From contig NZ_VFPA01000001.1 in assembly GCF_006716445.1 (NCBI RefSeq), positions 248,001-312,000 on the forward strand: DNA of 64,000 nucleotides, read 5' to 3'. Below, piece after piece: positions 29,068 through 36,528 of the stretch. The position numbers and the translations under genes were made by a program. Position 1 is the first letter of the stretch, and each line of letters begins with the position of its first letter. A model generated the notes under the pieces. The model searched no databases. It was not told the DNA's origin and worked only from the letters and a program-made list of their open reading frames with translations. Source of the DNA: Pseudonocardia kunmingensis (GTDB lineage Bacteria > Actinomycetota > Actinomycetes > Mycobacteriales > Pseudonocardiaceae).

Positions 29068-30567
29068 ATGAGCCTGTTCGAGCTCTACCTCGTGCTGCTC
29101 GCCGGCGGGCTCGTCCTGCTCGCGGGCATCGCCGCGACCCGGCTGGCCACCCGCCTCGGGCTGCCCAGCCTGCTGCTGTTCCTCGCGCTCGGGGTCGCGA
29201 TCGGCGAGGACGGGCTGGGCCTGCAGTTCGACGACGCCCAGCTCGCGCAGAACCTCGGTCTCGCAGCACTGGGCATCATCCTCGTCGAGGGCGGGCTCTC
29301 GACCCGCTGGTCCGACGTCCGCCCCGTACTCGCCCCAGCCGGCGTGCTCGCCGTGCTGGGCGTCGCGGTCAGCGTGGGCGTCACCGCCGCCGGCGCGCAC
29401 TACCTGCTCGGCATCGACTGGCAGATAGCGCTGCTGCTCGGGGCGATCATGTCGTCCACCGACGCCGCCGCCGTCTTCGCCGTCCTGCGCGACCTGCCCG
29501 TTCCCCGCCGCCTCGCAGGTCTACTCGAAGCGGAGTCCGGGTTCAACGACGCACCCACCGTCATCCTAGTAACGCTGTTCGCCACCCAACCCCTGGCCGA
29601 AGGCGGGCTCGTCGGGGTCCTGGCCAACCTCGTCTACCAGCTGGCGGCGGGTGGAGTGATCGGCCTCGTGATCGGCAGGGTCGGCGCGGCAGGACTGCGC
29701 CGGGTCGCACTCCCCGCCACCGGGCTATACCCGATCACCGCATTCGGGCTCGGCATCGTCGCGTTCGCCGCAGCCGGGGCCGCCCAGGCGAGCGGGTTCC
29801 TCGCGGCCTACCTCGCCGCGCTCGTCATGGGTAACTCCGGACTCCCACACCGGGTCGCGACTCGCTCTTTCGCCGAAGGGCTCGGCTGGCTGGCCCAGAT
29901 CGGGCTGTTCGTGCTGCTCGGGCTGCTGATCACACCGAGCGACCTGCCCGGCCAGCTGCTTCCCGCGCTCGTCGTCGGCGCGTTCCTCGCCCTCGTCGCG
30001 CGACCACTGTCCGTAGTCATCTGCCTGCTGCCGTTCCGGATTCCCTGGCGTCAGCAGGTGTTCGTGTCCTGGGCCGGCCTGCGCGGCGCAGTGCCGATCG
30101 TGCTCGCCACCATCCCGATCGTCACCGGTCTGCCCGGAAGCGACACAGTGCTCGACATCGTGTTCGTCGCCGTCATGGTGTTCACCCTCCTGCAAGGCCC
30201 GAGCCTTGCCCGGCTCGCGCGGCTCCTGCGGCTCTCCTCCCCGGCCGCCCGCGAGCTCGCGGTGGAAGCGGCTCCACTGGACACCCTCGACGCCGTGCTG
30301 CTGACCCTCACCGTCCCACCCAAGTCCCGGCTACACGGCGTTGCCATGCACGAGCTGCGACTGCCCGCGCTCGCGGTCGTCACACTGATCGTGCGCGGCG
30401 GGCACGCGTTCGTACCGGAGCGCGAAACCCGGCTCGTCACCGGTGACGAGGTGCTCATCGTCTCGACGACGCCGGCCCGCGAGGCGGCCGAGCGCCGGCT
30501 CCGTGCCGTGAGCAAACGCGGAAAGCTCGCCTACTGGTTCGGCGAGCGGGGCAACGCGAGCGGCTAG
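29068..30567 (+). CDS. Potassium/proton antiporter, CPA1 family with TrkA_C domain
   Basis: This 499-residue transporter has 12-13 predicted helices of the NhaP2/CvrA (CPA1) type. Features include an N-terminal ARLGLPSLLLFLALGVAIGE-like segment, the ion-site region SSTDAAAVFAVLRDLPVPRR, ESGFNDAPTVILV, and SWAGLRGAVPIVLATIPIVT. A cytoplasmic TrkA_C regulatory domain occupies about residues 410-490 (LTVPPKSRLHGVAMHELRLP, VTGDEVLIVSTT). It exchanges K+ (or Na+) for H+ at the cell membrane. It stands alone on the plus strand. Confidence 0.92.
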   Translation: MSLFELYLVLLAGGLVLLAGIAATRLATRLGLPSLLLFLALGVAIGEDGLGLQFDDAQLAQNLGLAALGIILVEGGLSTRWSDVRPVLAPAGVLAVLGVAVSVGVTAAGAHYLLGIDWQIALLLGAIMSSTDAAAVFAVLRDLPVPRRLAGLLEAESGFNDAPTVILVTLFATQPLAEGGLVGVLANLVYQLAAGGVIGLVIGRVGAAGLRRVALPATGLYPITAFGLGIVAFAAAGAAQASGFLAAYLAALVMGNSGLPHRVATRSFAEGLGWLAQIGLFVLLGLLITPSDLPGQLLPALVVGAFLALVARPLSVVICLLPFRIPWRQQVFVSWAGLRGAVPIVLATIPIVTGLPGSDTVLDIVFVAVMVFTLLQGPSLARLARLLRLSSPAARELAVEAAPLDTLDAVLLTLTVPPKSRLHGVAMHELRLPALAVVTLIVRGGHAFVPERETRLVTGDEVLIVSTTPAREAAERRLRAVSKRGKLAYWFGERGNASG

Positions 30568-30644
30568 CGCGCGAGCACGGCGACGGCCGCTCCGTACAGG
30601 ACGCGGAGCGGTCGTCGATGTGGAATCTGGTCAGGAAGGCCCTC

Positions 30645-30706
30645 TCCCTTCCCGGTCTGCCGTGGTCCTCGGAGATCCGGCAGTAGACAGCGGCTCGCGT
30701 CGTCAT
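30645..30706 (-). pseudogene. Remnant of a serine recombinase (resolvase N-terminus)
   Basis: From an ATG at 30706 the minus strand reads MTTRAAVYCRISEDHGRPG, matching the catalytic start of large serine recombinases (RAAVYCRISED), although the catalytic Ser region ends after about 20 residues and the following sequence is unrelated. It is a trace of a former integrase gene, hence of a mobile element once inserted near here. Confidence 0.65.
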
Positions 30707-30730
30707 GCTCGGGGTTCCGGAGGAGTGAGT

Positions 30731-30800
30731 GTTCGGCACCCTGCCGACGAGACGCGGGCCTACCCCGGCCACGGGGCCGACGCCACGCTCGGAGCCGGGT
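30731..30800 (+). pseudogene. Remnant of a metallo-beta-lactamase fold hydrolase
   Basis: Bases 30731-30745 read FGTLP, and after a one-base deletion 30746-30799 read DETRAYPGHGADATLGAG. This parallels FGVLPDETWVYPGHGDDTRL near the end of the intact hydrolase at 26204-26878; 16 consecutive bases around the PGHG codons are identical. It is the frameshifted tail of a paralogous or duplicated gene. Confidence 0.75.
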
Positions 30801-30850
30801 GTGGTGTTGCTGCCCGAGGGGTGGGATCGCGAGCTGACCGGCGCCCGCGG

Positions 30851-30881
30851 TTGACCTCGACCCGAGTCGAGGTCCTACCGT
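30851..30881 (+). promoter_or_regulatory. SoxR/MerR-like operator-promoter
   Basis: TTGACC (30851-30856) and TACCGT (30876-30881) are 19 bp apart. The spacer contains the perfect dyad GACCTCGAC-CCGA-GTCGAGGTC (30853-30874). Layout and the CCTC...GAGG ends resemble SoxR boxes of actinobacteria. It would drive the ABM-like and cupin genes that follow. No SoxR gene is in the window. Confidence 0.75.
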
Positions 30882-30908
30882 GGTGATCCACGGGCTGAGG
30901 AGCAGGCA

Positions 30909-31181
30909 GTGATCGTCACCATCGCCAGGGTCACCGACCCGGACCGGTTCCTGGAGGTCTTCGAGACCGTCGGCGCGGAGAAGCGGCGGGAGCACGGCTG
31001 CCGGGCCGCCCGGGTCTACTTCGATCCCGACGACCCGCACCGGGCGTGGTCCGTCTTCGACTGGGACGCGGAGGACTACGAGGGGTTCCTCGCGGACCCC
31101 GAGATCCCGGCCATCGCACGGGAGCTCGGGCTCCAGGCGCCGCCCGTGCACGCCGTCGCCGCAGCCGAGCTCGACGCCTGA
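30909..31181 (+). CDS. Small ABM/dimeric alpha-beta barrel protein
   Basis: This 90-residue protein begins MIVTIARVTDPDRFLEVFET and continues with RVYFDPDDPHRAWSVFDWDA and EDYEGFLADPEIPAIAREL. The pattern fits the ferredoxin-like dimeric barrel fold (antibiotic-biosynthesis-monooxygenase/Dabb group). The GTG at 30909 is 27 bases after the -10 box of the SoxR/MerR-like promoter. A cupin gene follows after 24 bases. Both may act on a redox-active or quinone-like compound; this is inference from the promoter and folds. Confidence 0.7.
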   Translation: MIVTIARVTDPDRFLEVFETVGAEKRREHGCRAARVYFDPDDPHRAWSVFDWDAEDYEGFLADPEIPAIARELGLQAPPVHAVAAAELDA

Positions 31182-31205
31182 CCGCTGCACGGGAGAGGTT
31201 CCGGC

Positions 31206-31547
31206 ATGACTGTCCCACCCCCACGGGCCCGCGTGTTCAGCTCGGCGCTCGGCGACGACGCCGTCCGCTTCGGCGACCGGATCCTCATCGCGCCCGGCCT
31301 CGGCAAGGAGGCCGGCGGGGCGATGAGCGCCTACCCGGCGTTCTTCCACGCGGGAGCGCGCGCCGACCTGCCGGCCCCCTACGCGGAGGTCTGGGTGGTG
31401 CTCGGCGGAGCGCTGCGGGTGGGCGTCGGGAGCGACGCCGTGACGGTGCGCGCAGGCGAGTTCGTCCACGTGCCCGAGCAGACGCCCGGCGTCGTGGAGG
31501 CCCTGGAGGACACGACGATGGTCTGCGTCTCGGTCCCCGCCCACTGA
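31206..31547 (+). CDS. Cupin-domain protein (EutQ-like)
   Basis: This 113-residue single-domain beta-barrel protein has cupin features: FHAGARADLPAPYAEVWVVL (first motif, weakly conserved, few histidines), GALRVGVGSDAVTVRAGEFV and HVPEQTPGVVEALEDTTMVC. Metal-binding residues are sparse, so it may be a non-enzymatic cupin. It is the second gene after the SoxR/MerR-like promoter, with GGGAGAGG before its ATG. Confidence 0.7.
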   Translation: MTVPPPRARVFSSALGDDAVRFGDRILIAPGLGKEAGGAMSAYPAFFHAGARADLPAPYAEVWVVLGGALRVGVGSDAVTVRAGEFVHVPEQTPGVVEALEDTTMVCVSVPAH

Positions 31548-31569
31548 GCCCTCACTCGACGGCGGCGCT

Positions 31570-32196
31570 TCAGAAGGGGGGCGGCCAGCCGCGTTCGACC
31601 GACGCGCGGCAGCGGTCGGGGCGGTCGCCCGCGCCGATGAACAGCGCGGTCAGCATCGGGGCGCCACCGTCGAGCGTCCGGCGGGGCAAGGGCCCGGTCG
31701 CGACCAGCGACACCAGGCCGTGGCCGATGACCCAGCTCCGGGTCGCCAGCTCCAGCGGGTCGGTGCCGGGCCGGAAGCGGCCGTCGTCCCGGCCCCGGCG
31801 GGCGGCCTGGACCAGGTACTCCAAGGTGGCGTCCGCGGCGGAGAGGTCCTCGAGGTCGACGGTCGCGTCGAACATGACCCGGTACAGATCGGGATGGTCC
31901 AGTGCGTTGCCGAGGTACGCGCCGACCAGGGCGGCCAGGTCCTGCACCGGGTCCTCGGTCGTCGCCACCGCCGCGAACCTCGTCGCCAGGCGGGTGAAGC
32001 CCTCCTGCCGCAGCGCCTTCCACAGGCCGTCCATGCCCCCGAAGTGGGTGTAGACGGCCATCGTCGACACCCCGGTCCCGGCGACCAGCGAGCGCAGGGT
32101 GAGGGGTTCACGGTCGCGGAGCATGCGCGCGGCGCGCTCGACGAGCAGGGTGCGGACCGCCGGGTCCCTGGTCCTCGCCACAGCGCGACGATACAT
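31570..32196 (-). CDS. TetR-family transcriptional regulator
   Basis: This 208-residue protein has the TetR helix-turn-helix within residues 15-60 (LTLRSLVAGTGVSTMAVYTH then FGGMDGLWKAL), and a C-terminal ligand domain of the TetR_C type (WVIGHGLVSLVATGPLPRRT). The ATG at 32196 lies in a small AT-rich island containing the divergent promoters of this gene and the RidA-like gene. Between them TAACA and TGCTA half-sites (32196-32211) form an imperfect dyad suitable for a TetR operator. It probably represses the RidA-like gene and itself. Confidence 0.88.
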   Translation of the reverse strand: MYRRAVARTRDPAVRTLLVERAARMLRDREPLTLRSLVAGTGVSTMAVYTHFGGMDGLWKALRQEGFTRLATRFAAVATTEDPVQDLAALVGAYLGNALDHPDLYRVMFDATVDLEDLSAADATLEYLVQAARRGRDDGRFRPGTDPLELATRSWVIGHGLVSLVATGPLPRRTLDGGAPMLTALFIGAGDRPDRCRASVERGWPPPF

Positions 32197-32221
32197 AACA
32201 TTGCCCTGCTATACATGGGGC

Positions 32222-32638
32222 ATGCCCATCACCCTGGTCAACCCCGCCGGTCTGCCGCAGGTCGACATCTACCGGCAGGTGTCGGTCGCCACCGGATCGC
32301 GGCTCGTGTTCATCGCCGGCCAGGTCGCCCGCGACGCCGAGGGCCGCAAGGTCGGCGAGGGCGACCTCGCCGCCCAGGTCGAGCAGTGCTACCTCAACAT
32401 CGCCACCGCGCTGGCCGAGGTCGGGGCCACGTTCGACGACGTCGCGAAGCTGACCGTCTACCTCGTCGACTGGACCCCCGACAAGATGCCGCTGTTCGCC
32501 GAGGGGGTCGGCCGGGCCGCCGCGAGGCTGGGCGTCACACCGGCCGCGCCGCTCACGGGGATCGGGGTCGCGGCGCTCGCCGAGCCCGACCTGCTGGTCG
32601 AGGTCGAGGCGACGGCGGTCATCGACGGCGCCGCCTGA
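32222..32638 (+). CDS. RidA/YjgF-family protein
   Basis: This 138-residue protein belongs to the Rid family, whose members hydrolyse reactive enamines and imines. Family features include LVFIAGQVARDAEGRKVGEG, QVEQCYLNIATALAEVGATF, DDVAKLTVYLVDW and the C-terminal LVEVEATAVID. The conserved substrate-anchoring Arg of true RidA (in the IPxxRxxxG region) is not obvious, so it may be a Rid2-7 subfamily member. The ATG at 32222 lies seven bases after TATACAT (32210-32216), giving a nearly leaderless transcript. It is divergent from the TetR gene and abuts the HNH gene tail to tail. Confidence 0.85.
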   Translation: MPITLVNPAGLPQVDIYRQVSVATGSRLVFIAGQVARDAEGRKVGEGDLAAQVEQCYLNIATALAEVGATFDDVAKLTVYLVDWTPDKMPLFAEGVGRAAARLGVTPAAPLTGIGVAALAEPDLLVEVEATAVIDGAA

Positions 32639-34102
32639 TCACGCGACGCGAGGGCCGCCCGGGGCGGCGTCGCGTTCCGCGGAACGCACTCCAGCCGCGG
32701 TCGGGGTCCGGCGGGGGAGCAGGGCGTCCAGGATCGGCTCCGGGTCCAGGCGCTCGCCGAACCAGTTCGGGGTCAGGGTGGTGCGCTCGATCCGCAGTCC
32801 GGCGCGGGTGTGCATCGCGATGAGGCGTTCGGTGTTGCCGGTCAACGGCGGCCCGGCCGTCGGGATGGGAGTGCCGTCGGGGCGCAGGAACCGCCAGCGG
32901 TCGGTCAGGCGGTGGATGCGGTAGCCGTGGTCATGGATCACGCCGTGATGGAAGGCGCAGACCAGGATCAGGTTGTCGATGTCGGTGCGACCGTGTGCCC
33001 ACCAGGGGATGACGTGGTGGGCGTGCAGGTGGCGGGTGTGGGTGCAGCCGGGGAACTGGCAGCGCGCCCCGTCCCGGGCAGTCAGGGCGGCGATCTGGGC
33101 CGGTGAGGCGAGTCGGCGGGAGCGGCCGAAGTACATGCGGTTGCCGGTGCGGTCGTCCAGCAGGGCGTGGACGCGGGCGTCGCAGGCGAGGCGTTCCGCG
33201 GTGGTGGCGGGGAGTTCGGGGCCGCCTTGGAGGCGGGCGGTGCCGGTGGTGGCGTCCAGGTGCACGATCACCTGCGCCTGCCCCCGCTCGACCACCTCGT
33301 CCGGGCCTGCGGTGGCCAGGGCGAGGAGGGCGTCGGCGCGGCGGGCCGCGACCCGGTCGGTGGCCGGTCCGGGTTCCTGCTCGATCGCCCGCTGCTCCAG
33401 ATCCGGCGGCGACGGCGACAGCGACGCTGTGGGTGTGAGGGTGGGGGTGGTCGAGGTGGGGGCGGGTGTCTGGGCTTCGATGGCGGCGATCAGGGCGGCG
33501 CCGGCGTCGGGGGTGAACCGGCCCCGCAGGACCAGGCATCCGTCGTGGTCCCAGTGCCAGGTCAGGCTGCGGCGGGCGGCGGTGTCGGCGGGTGGGGTGT
33601 GGCGGCGGCGCACCGCCGCGACGACGGTCTCGACGTGGCTGGCGGTGCCGGACAGGGCCAGGTTGAGCAGCACCTGTTCCGCGGTCTCCGCGTCTGCGAC
33701 CCTCAGGAGCCGCAACTGCGGTTCCCCCGCGGCGATGGCGGCGGCGATCCGGGTGAGGGCGGCGGTGTCGGTGCCGGTGACCCGGGTCAGGGCCCGAACT
33801 TTGGAGTAGGAGATCCGGCCGGCGGCGAAGGCTTCGCTGATCTGGGGTAGGCGTTGCAGGGCGTGCGCGACGCGGAGGTGGTCGGTGGCGGTGCGCAGGC
33901 TCATCCCGGCCCGCCAGGACAACCAGTGCGCACACGAGCGGATCCCGGCCCCGGCCCAGCCGTCGCGGTCGTCGAACTCGGCCAGCACTTGCAGGAACCG
34001 GCATTCGGCGGCGGCGATGTGGCCCGCCAGGCTCAACAGCTCCGATTCGAGATCGCGGAGGTTCATGGCCTGTGACGGGGCGGGGAGCGCGGTGACCGAC
34101 AT
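32639..34102 (-). CDS. DUF222 (13E12-repeat) HNH endonuclease
   Basis: This 487-residue protein has the DUF222 N-terminal helical domain (FDDRDGWAGAGIRSCAHWLS, LRTATDHLRVAHALQRLPQI, FAAGRISYSKVRALTRVTG). A Pro/Thr/Ser linker is followed by a C-terminal HNH nuclease domain with CQFPGCTHTRHLHAHHVIPW and FHHGVIHDHGY. This family is abundant in actinobacteria and related to REP13E12 repeat elements of mycobacteria; its DNA target is unknown. The ATG at 34102 has GGAGG seven bases upstream. Copies of a 16-bp palindrome occur in its 3' end and upstream. Confidence 0.92.
   Translation of the reverse strand: MSVTALPAPSQAMNLRDLESELLSLAGHIAAAECRFLQVLAEFDDRDGWAGAGIRSCAHWLSWRAGMSLRTATDHLRVAHALQRLPQISEAFAAGRISYSKVRALTRVTGTDTAALTRIAAAIAAGEPQLRLLRVADAETAEQVLLNLALSGTASHVETVVAAVRRRHTPPADTAARRSLTWHWDHDGCLVLRGRFTPDAGAALIAAIEAQTPAPTSTTPTLTPTASLSPSPPDLEQRAIEQEPGPATDRVAARRADALLALATAGPDEVVERGQAQVIVHLDATTGTARLQGGPELPATTAERLACDARVHALLDDRTGNRMYFGRSRRLASPAQIAALTARDGARCQFPGCTHTRHLHAHHVIPWWAHGRTDIDNLILVCAFHHGVIHDHGYRIHRLTDRWRFLRPDGTPIPTAGPPLTGNTERLIAMHTRAGLRIERTTLTPNWFGERLDPEPILDALLPRRTPTAAGVRSAERDAAPGGPRVA
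32672..32687. repeat. 16-bp palindrome copy 1, within the HNH gene 3' end
   Basis: GCGTTCCGCGGAACGC is a perfect palindrome. Identical copies occur at 34178-34193 and 34334-34349. It encodes R-S-A-E-R within the C-terminal tail of the HNH protein. Confidence 0.85.
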
Positions 34103-34173
34103 GGCGATCCTCCGGGGGTGTGAGCGGGTGTTTCCCGTTGAGGATGGCATCGGGGCCTGACAATTCTGGCGTT

Positions 34174-34197
34174 GGTCGCGTTCCGCGGAACGCGACC
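34174..34197. repeat. 24-bp palindrome containing the 16-bp core, copy 2
   Basis: The core GCGTTCCGCGGAACGC (34178-34193) is extended by GGTC on the left and GACC on the right into a perfect 24-bp palindrome. It lies 75 bases upstream of the HNH gene start. Confidence 0.85.
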
Positions 34198-34333
34198 GGG
34201 CGGACGGGCCGGGTCGTGGCAGCATGATCGATGCGAGTCGCACGTCAGGGCGTTTTCGGCCGCGCTGATGTGCTTCTCGTGCCCGCGCCACCGGGATGAT
34301 CGTCGCGCCATTCTCGGCGATCACGGAATCGGT

Positions 34334-34349
34334 GCGTTCCGCGGAACGC
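34334..34349. repeat. 16-bp palindrome copy 3
   Basis: GCGTTCCGCGGAACGC again, 141 bases beyond copy 2 and 232 bases upstream of the HNH gene start, in the direction away from the gene. Confidence 0.85.
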
Positions 34350-34587
34350 GACGAATGCCTCCACGGAGATGCGTGAGGAGCGGGGGTGGGACGGGACCAC
34401 AGCCGGGTGCGCAGGCACCCGGTGGTGACGCTCTCACGCACTACTGCGTTCGAACTCGACCCACGACCCCCTCGGGTGGAACCCGGACTTCACGCCGTTC
34501 CCACCTCCGGCGACCTGTCACCGCGCGTGGACGACCCGTCGTCGCGCCTGTCGGGCCGCTCCGGGCCGGTCGGGGCAGGGTCGGAGC

Positions 34588-34812
34588 ATGCGCATCCAGC
34601 ACGACGCCACCCTGACCATGAACCTCCAGGTCGAGCTCGCGCTGCCGCGGGAGGGACGCGAGGGCGGCGAGACGCTCGTCGTCGTCCTCCCGACCGGCGG
34701 CGACGGCGACCCCACGAGCATGGCCGACCGCTGGTCGTTCACCGTGGACGAGGCCGAGCAGCTCGGCGCCGTCCTGCTCGACGCCGCCCAGAAGGCCCGC
34801 GACATGGCCTGA
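34588..34812 (+). CDS. Small hypothetical protein
   Basis: This 74-residue acidic protein reads MRIQHDATLTMNLQVELALP at its start and ends FTVDEAEQLGAVLLDAAQKA-RDMA. No family is recognised. GGTCGGAG lies just upstream of the ATG at 34588, and codon use (third-position G/C) fits a real gene. It may form a small beta-alpha domain. It is convergent with the SDR gene and stands alone. Confidence 0.6.
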   Translation: MRIQHDATLTMNLQVELALPREGREGGETLVVVLPTGGDGDPTSMADRWSFTVDEAEQLGAVLLDAAQKARDMA

Positions 34813-34840
34813 CCGCCCCCTGCGGGCCCGACGCGGCGCG

Positions 34841-35626
34841 TCAGGAGCCGCCCGCCGTGTCGGTGAAGCCGTAGTCGGCTGCCAGGTCCGCCACCGGGAT
34901 CGTGCGACCGGCGTGCCGCGCCACCTGCGGGTCCTCCCAGAGCGCGCGCACCGCGCGGCCGGGGAACTCCACCGAGTCGGTGCCCGGCGGGACCTCGTCG
35001 CCCAGCGCGGCGAGGATCGCCTCGGTGCGCGTGAAGCCGGGCGATACGGCCAGCGCCGTGACTCCCCGCGGCCCCAGGTCGTGGGCCAGCGAGTGGGCCA
35101 GCCGACTGATCGCGTGCATGGCGAGGTCGTAGAACACGTGCCCGGCCAGCACGTCGTCAGCCGCCGTGTACCCGGTGAGGACACACAGCCCGCGCCGTTC
35201 GATCAGCAACGGCGCCGCGTGCCACGCGGTGACGAGATGACTGCGGACGCCGACGTCCACCATGTTGTGCCAGTGCTCCAGCGGGAGCGTCCAGAACGGG
35301 CCGCCGCGGAACGGCAGCGCGTTGCCGTTGCAGGCGTTGGCGACCAGCAGGTCGAGGCCGCCGTGGTCGGCGCGGATGCGGGCGAACAACGCCTCGACGG
35401 CCGCGTCGTCGATGTGGTCGAGGGGCACCGGGACGCCCTCCCCGCCGCGTGCGGTCAACTGCTCGGCGGTGTCCTCCACGGTGCCGCGCAGCTCCGAGAA
35501 CCGGTGCCCGCGGCTCTCCCGGTCGGTGACGTAGACCGTCGCGCCCGCCTCCCCGAGCACGAGCGCGATCCCGCGCCCGACCCCGCGCGCGGCCCCCGTG
35601 ACGACCGCGACCCGCCCGCTGCTCAC
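34841..35626 (-). CDS. Short-chain dehydrogenase/reductase family protein, catalytic Lys missing
   Basis: This 261-residue Rossmann-fold protein has the cofactor motif TGAARGVGRG (residues 10-19), VTDRE at the end of beta2, and VANACNGN in place of NNAG. Where classical SDRs have YxxxK it has YDLAM, with Tyr166 and Met170, so the catalytic lysine is absent. It may be an atypical reductase or a non-catalytic homologue. It is the last gene behind the IclR-ABC importer genes (44-base gap), suggesting a role in metabolism of the imported sugar acid. Confidence 0.85.
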   Translation of the reverse strand: MSSGRVAVVTGAARGVGRGIALVLGEAGATVYVTDRESRGHRFSELRGTVEDTAEQLTARGGEGVPVPLDHIDDAAVEALFARIRADHGGLDLLVANACNGNALPFRGGPFWTLPLEHWHNMVDVGVRSHLVTAWHAAPLLIERRGLCVLTGYTAADDVLAGHVFYDLAMHAISRLAHSLAHDLGPRGVTALAVSPGFTRTEAILAALGDEVPPGTDSVEFPGRAVRALWEDPQVARHAGRTIPVADLAADYGFTDTAGGS

Positions 35627-35670
35627 GACGCGATGTCCTACTCACCTGCTCCTGATCGGTCAAACGCTCC

Positions 35671-36528
35671 TCAGCCCTTGACCGATCCGGCGGCCATGCC
35701 CCGGGCCAGGAACGGCTCGAGGAACACGAACAGCACCAGCATCGGCACCATCGACAGGATCCCGGCGGCCATCAGCCCGCTCCAGTCGACGCTGAACTCC
35801 CCGATGAACGAGGCGATGCCGACGGTGATCGTCCAGCCACTGGGGTTGGGCATGAGCGTGCGGGCGAAGAGGAAGTCGCCCCAAGCGAGGATGCAGGCGT
35901 AGGTGAAGGTGGTGGCGAGTCCGGGCCGCAGCAGCGGCACGACCACCAGCCACAGCGCCCGCAGCCGGCCACAGCCGTCGATCATCGCGGCCTCCTCCAC
36001 CTCCCCCGGCACCCCGTCGACGAAGCCCTTCATCAGCCAGGTCGTGAACGGCACCGTGGCGGCGACGTTGACCAGGACCACCGCCCAGAGACTGTTGATC
36101 ATCCCGGCCGAGGCGAAGATCACGAACACCGGGATGATCAGCAGCGTGCCGGGCAGCATCCGGCTGAACAGCAGCGTGTAGCCCATCGTCTGCTGCCCGC
36201 GGGTCCGGAACCGGGACAGGCTGTAGCCGCCCAGCGTGGAGATCACCACCGCGATGGCGGCGGTGCCGACGGTGATCAGCACCGAGTTCCACAGCCAGCG
36301 CCCGATCGGCCGGCTCGTCAACACCTCGCCGTACGCATCGAGGCTCACCGAGCCGGCCGGCGGGACCAACGGCGGCGTGGACGTGAGCAGCTGCTGCGAC
36401 GGCACGACCGAGGTCATCACCATCCAGTAGACGGGGAACAGCAGGACGGCGAGCGCGGCGACGCCCACCGCCAGCAGGCCCCACTGCCGGGGCGTGGTCG
36501 CGCGCCTGCGCGCCGCGGTGACGGCCAT
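35671..36528 (-). CDS. Carbohydrate ABC transporter permease (MalG type)
   Basis: This 285-residue permease has six helices and the EAA coupling loop EVEEAAMIDGCGRLRALWLV. The N-terminal helix LLAVGVAALAVLLFPVYWMV is typical of CUT1-family MalG/UgpE proteins. Its ATG at 36528 shares one base with the stop of the MalF-type gene (TGATG). Together they form the membrane channel for a sugar or sugar acid. Confidence 0.93.
   Translation of the reverse strand: MAVTAARRRATTPRQWGLLAVGVAALAVLLFPVYWMVMTSVVPSQQLLTSTPPLVPPAGSVSLDAYGEVLTSRPIGRWLWNSVLITVGTAAIAVVISTLGGYSLSRFRTRGQQTMGYTLLFSRMLPGTLLIIPVFVIFASAGMINSLWAVVLVNVAATVPFTTWLMKGFVDGVPGEVEEAAMIDGCGRLRALWLVVVPLLRPGLATTFTYACILAWGDFLFARTLMPNPSGWTITVGIASFIGEFSVDWSGLMAAGILSMVPMLVLFVFLEPFLARGMAAGSVKG

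Larger units (their letters stand above)
30568..30908. other. Intergenic region with two gene remnants and a regulated promoter
   Basis: These 341 bases contain the N-terminal scrap of a serine recombinase (30645-30706, minus strand), a frameshifted C-terminal scrap of a metallo-hydrolase (30731-30800, plus strand) and the SoxR/MerR-like promoter at 30851-30881. No intact gene is seen. Confidence 0.65.
34103..34587. other. Intergenic region upstream of the HNH gene
   Basis: These 485 bases hold two copies of the 16-bp palindrome (34178-34193 and 34334-34349) and no credible gene. The sequence between them has a relatively AT-rich patch around 34240-34330. Confidence 0.6.

Noticed and set aside
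30564..31544. A minus-strand 326-codon frame covering the serine recombinase scrap, ABM and cupin genes
   Set aside because: Only about 20 codons in another frame resemble a recombinase; the rest is antisense to two well-supported small genes.
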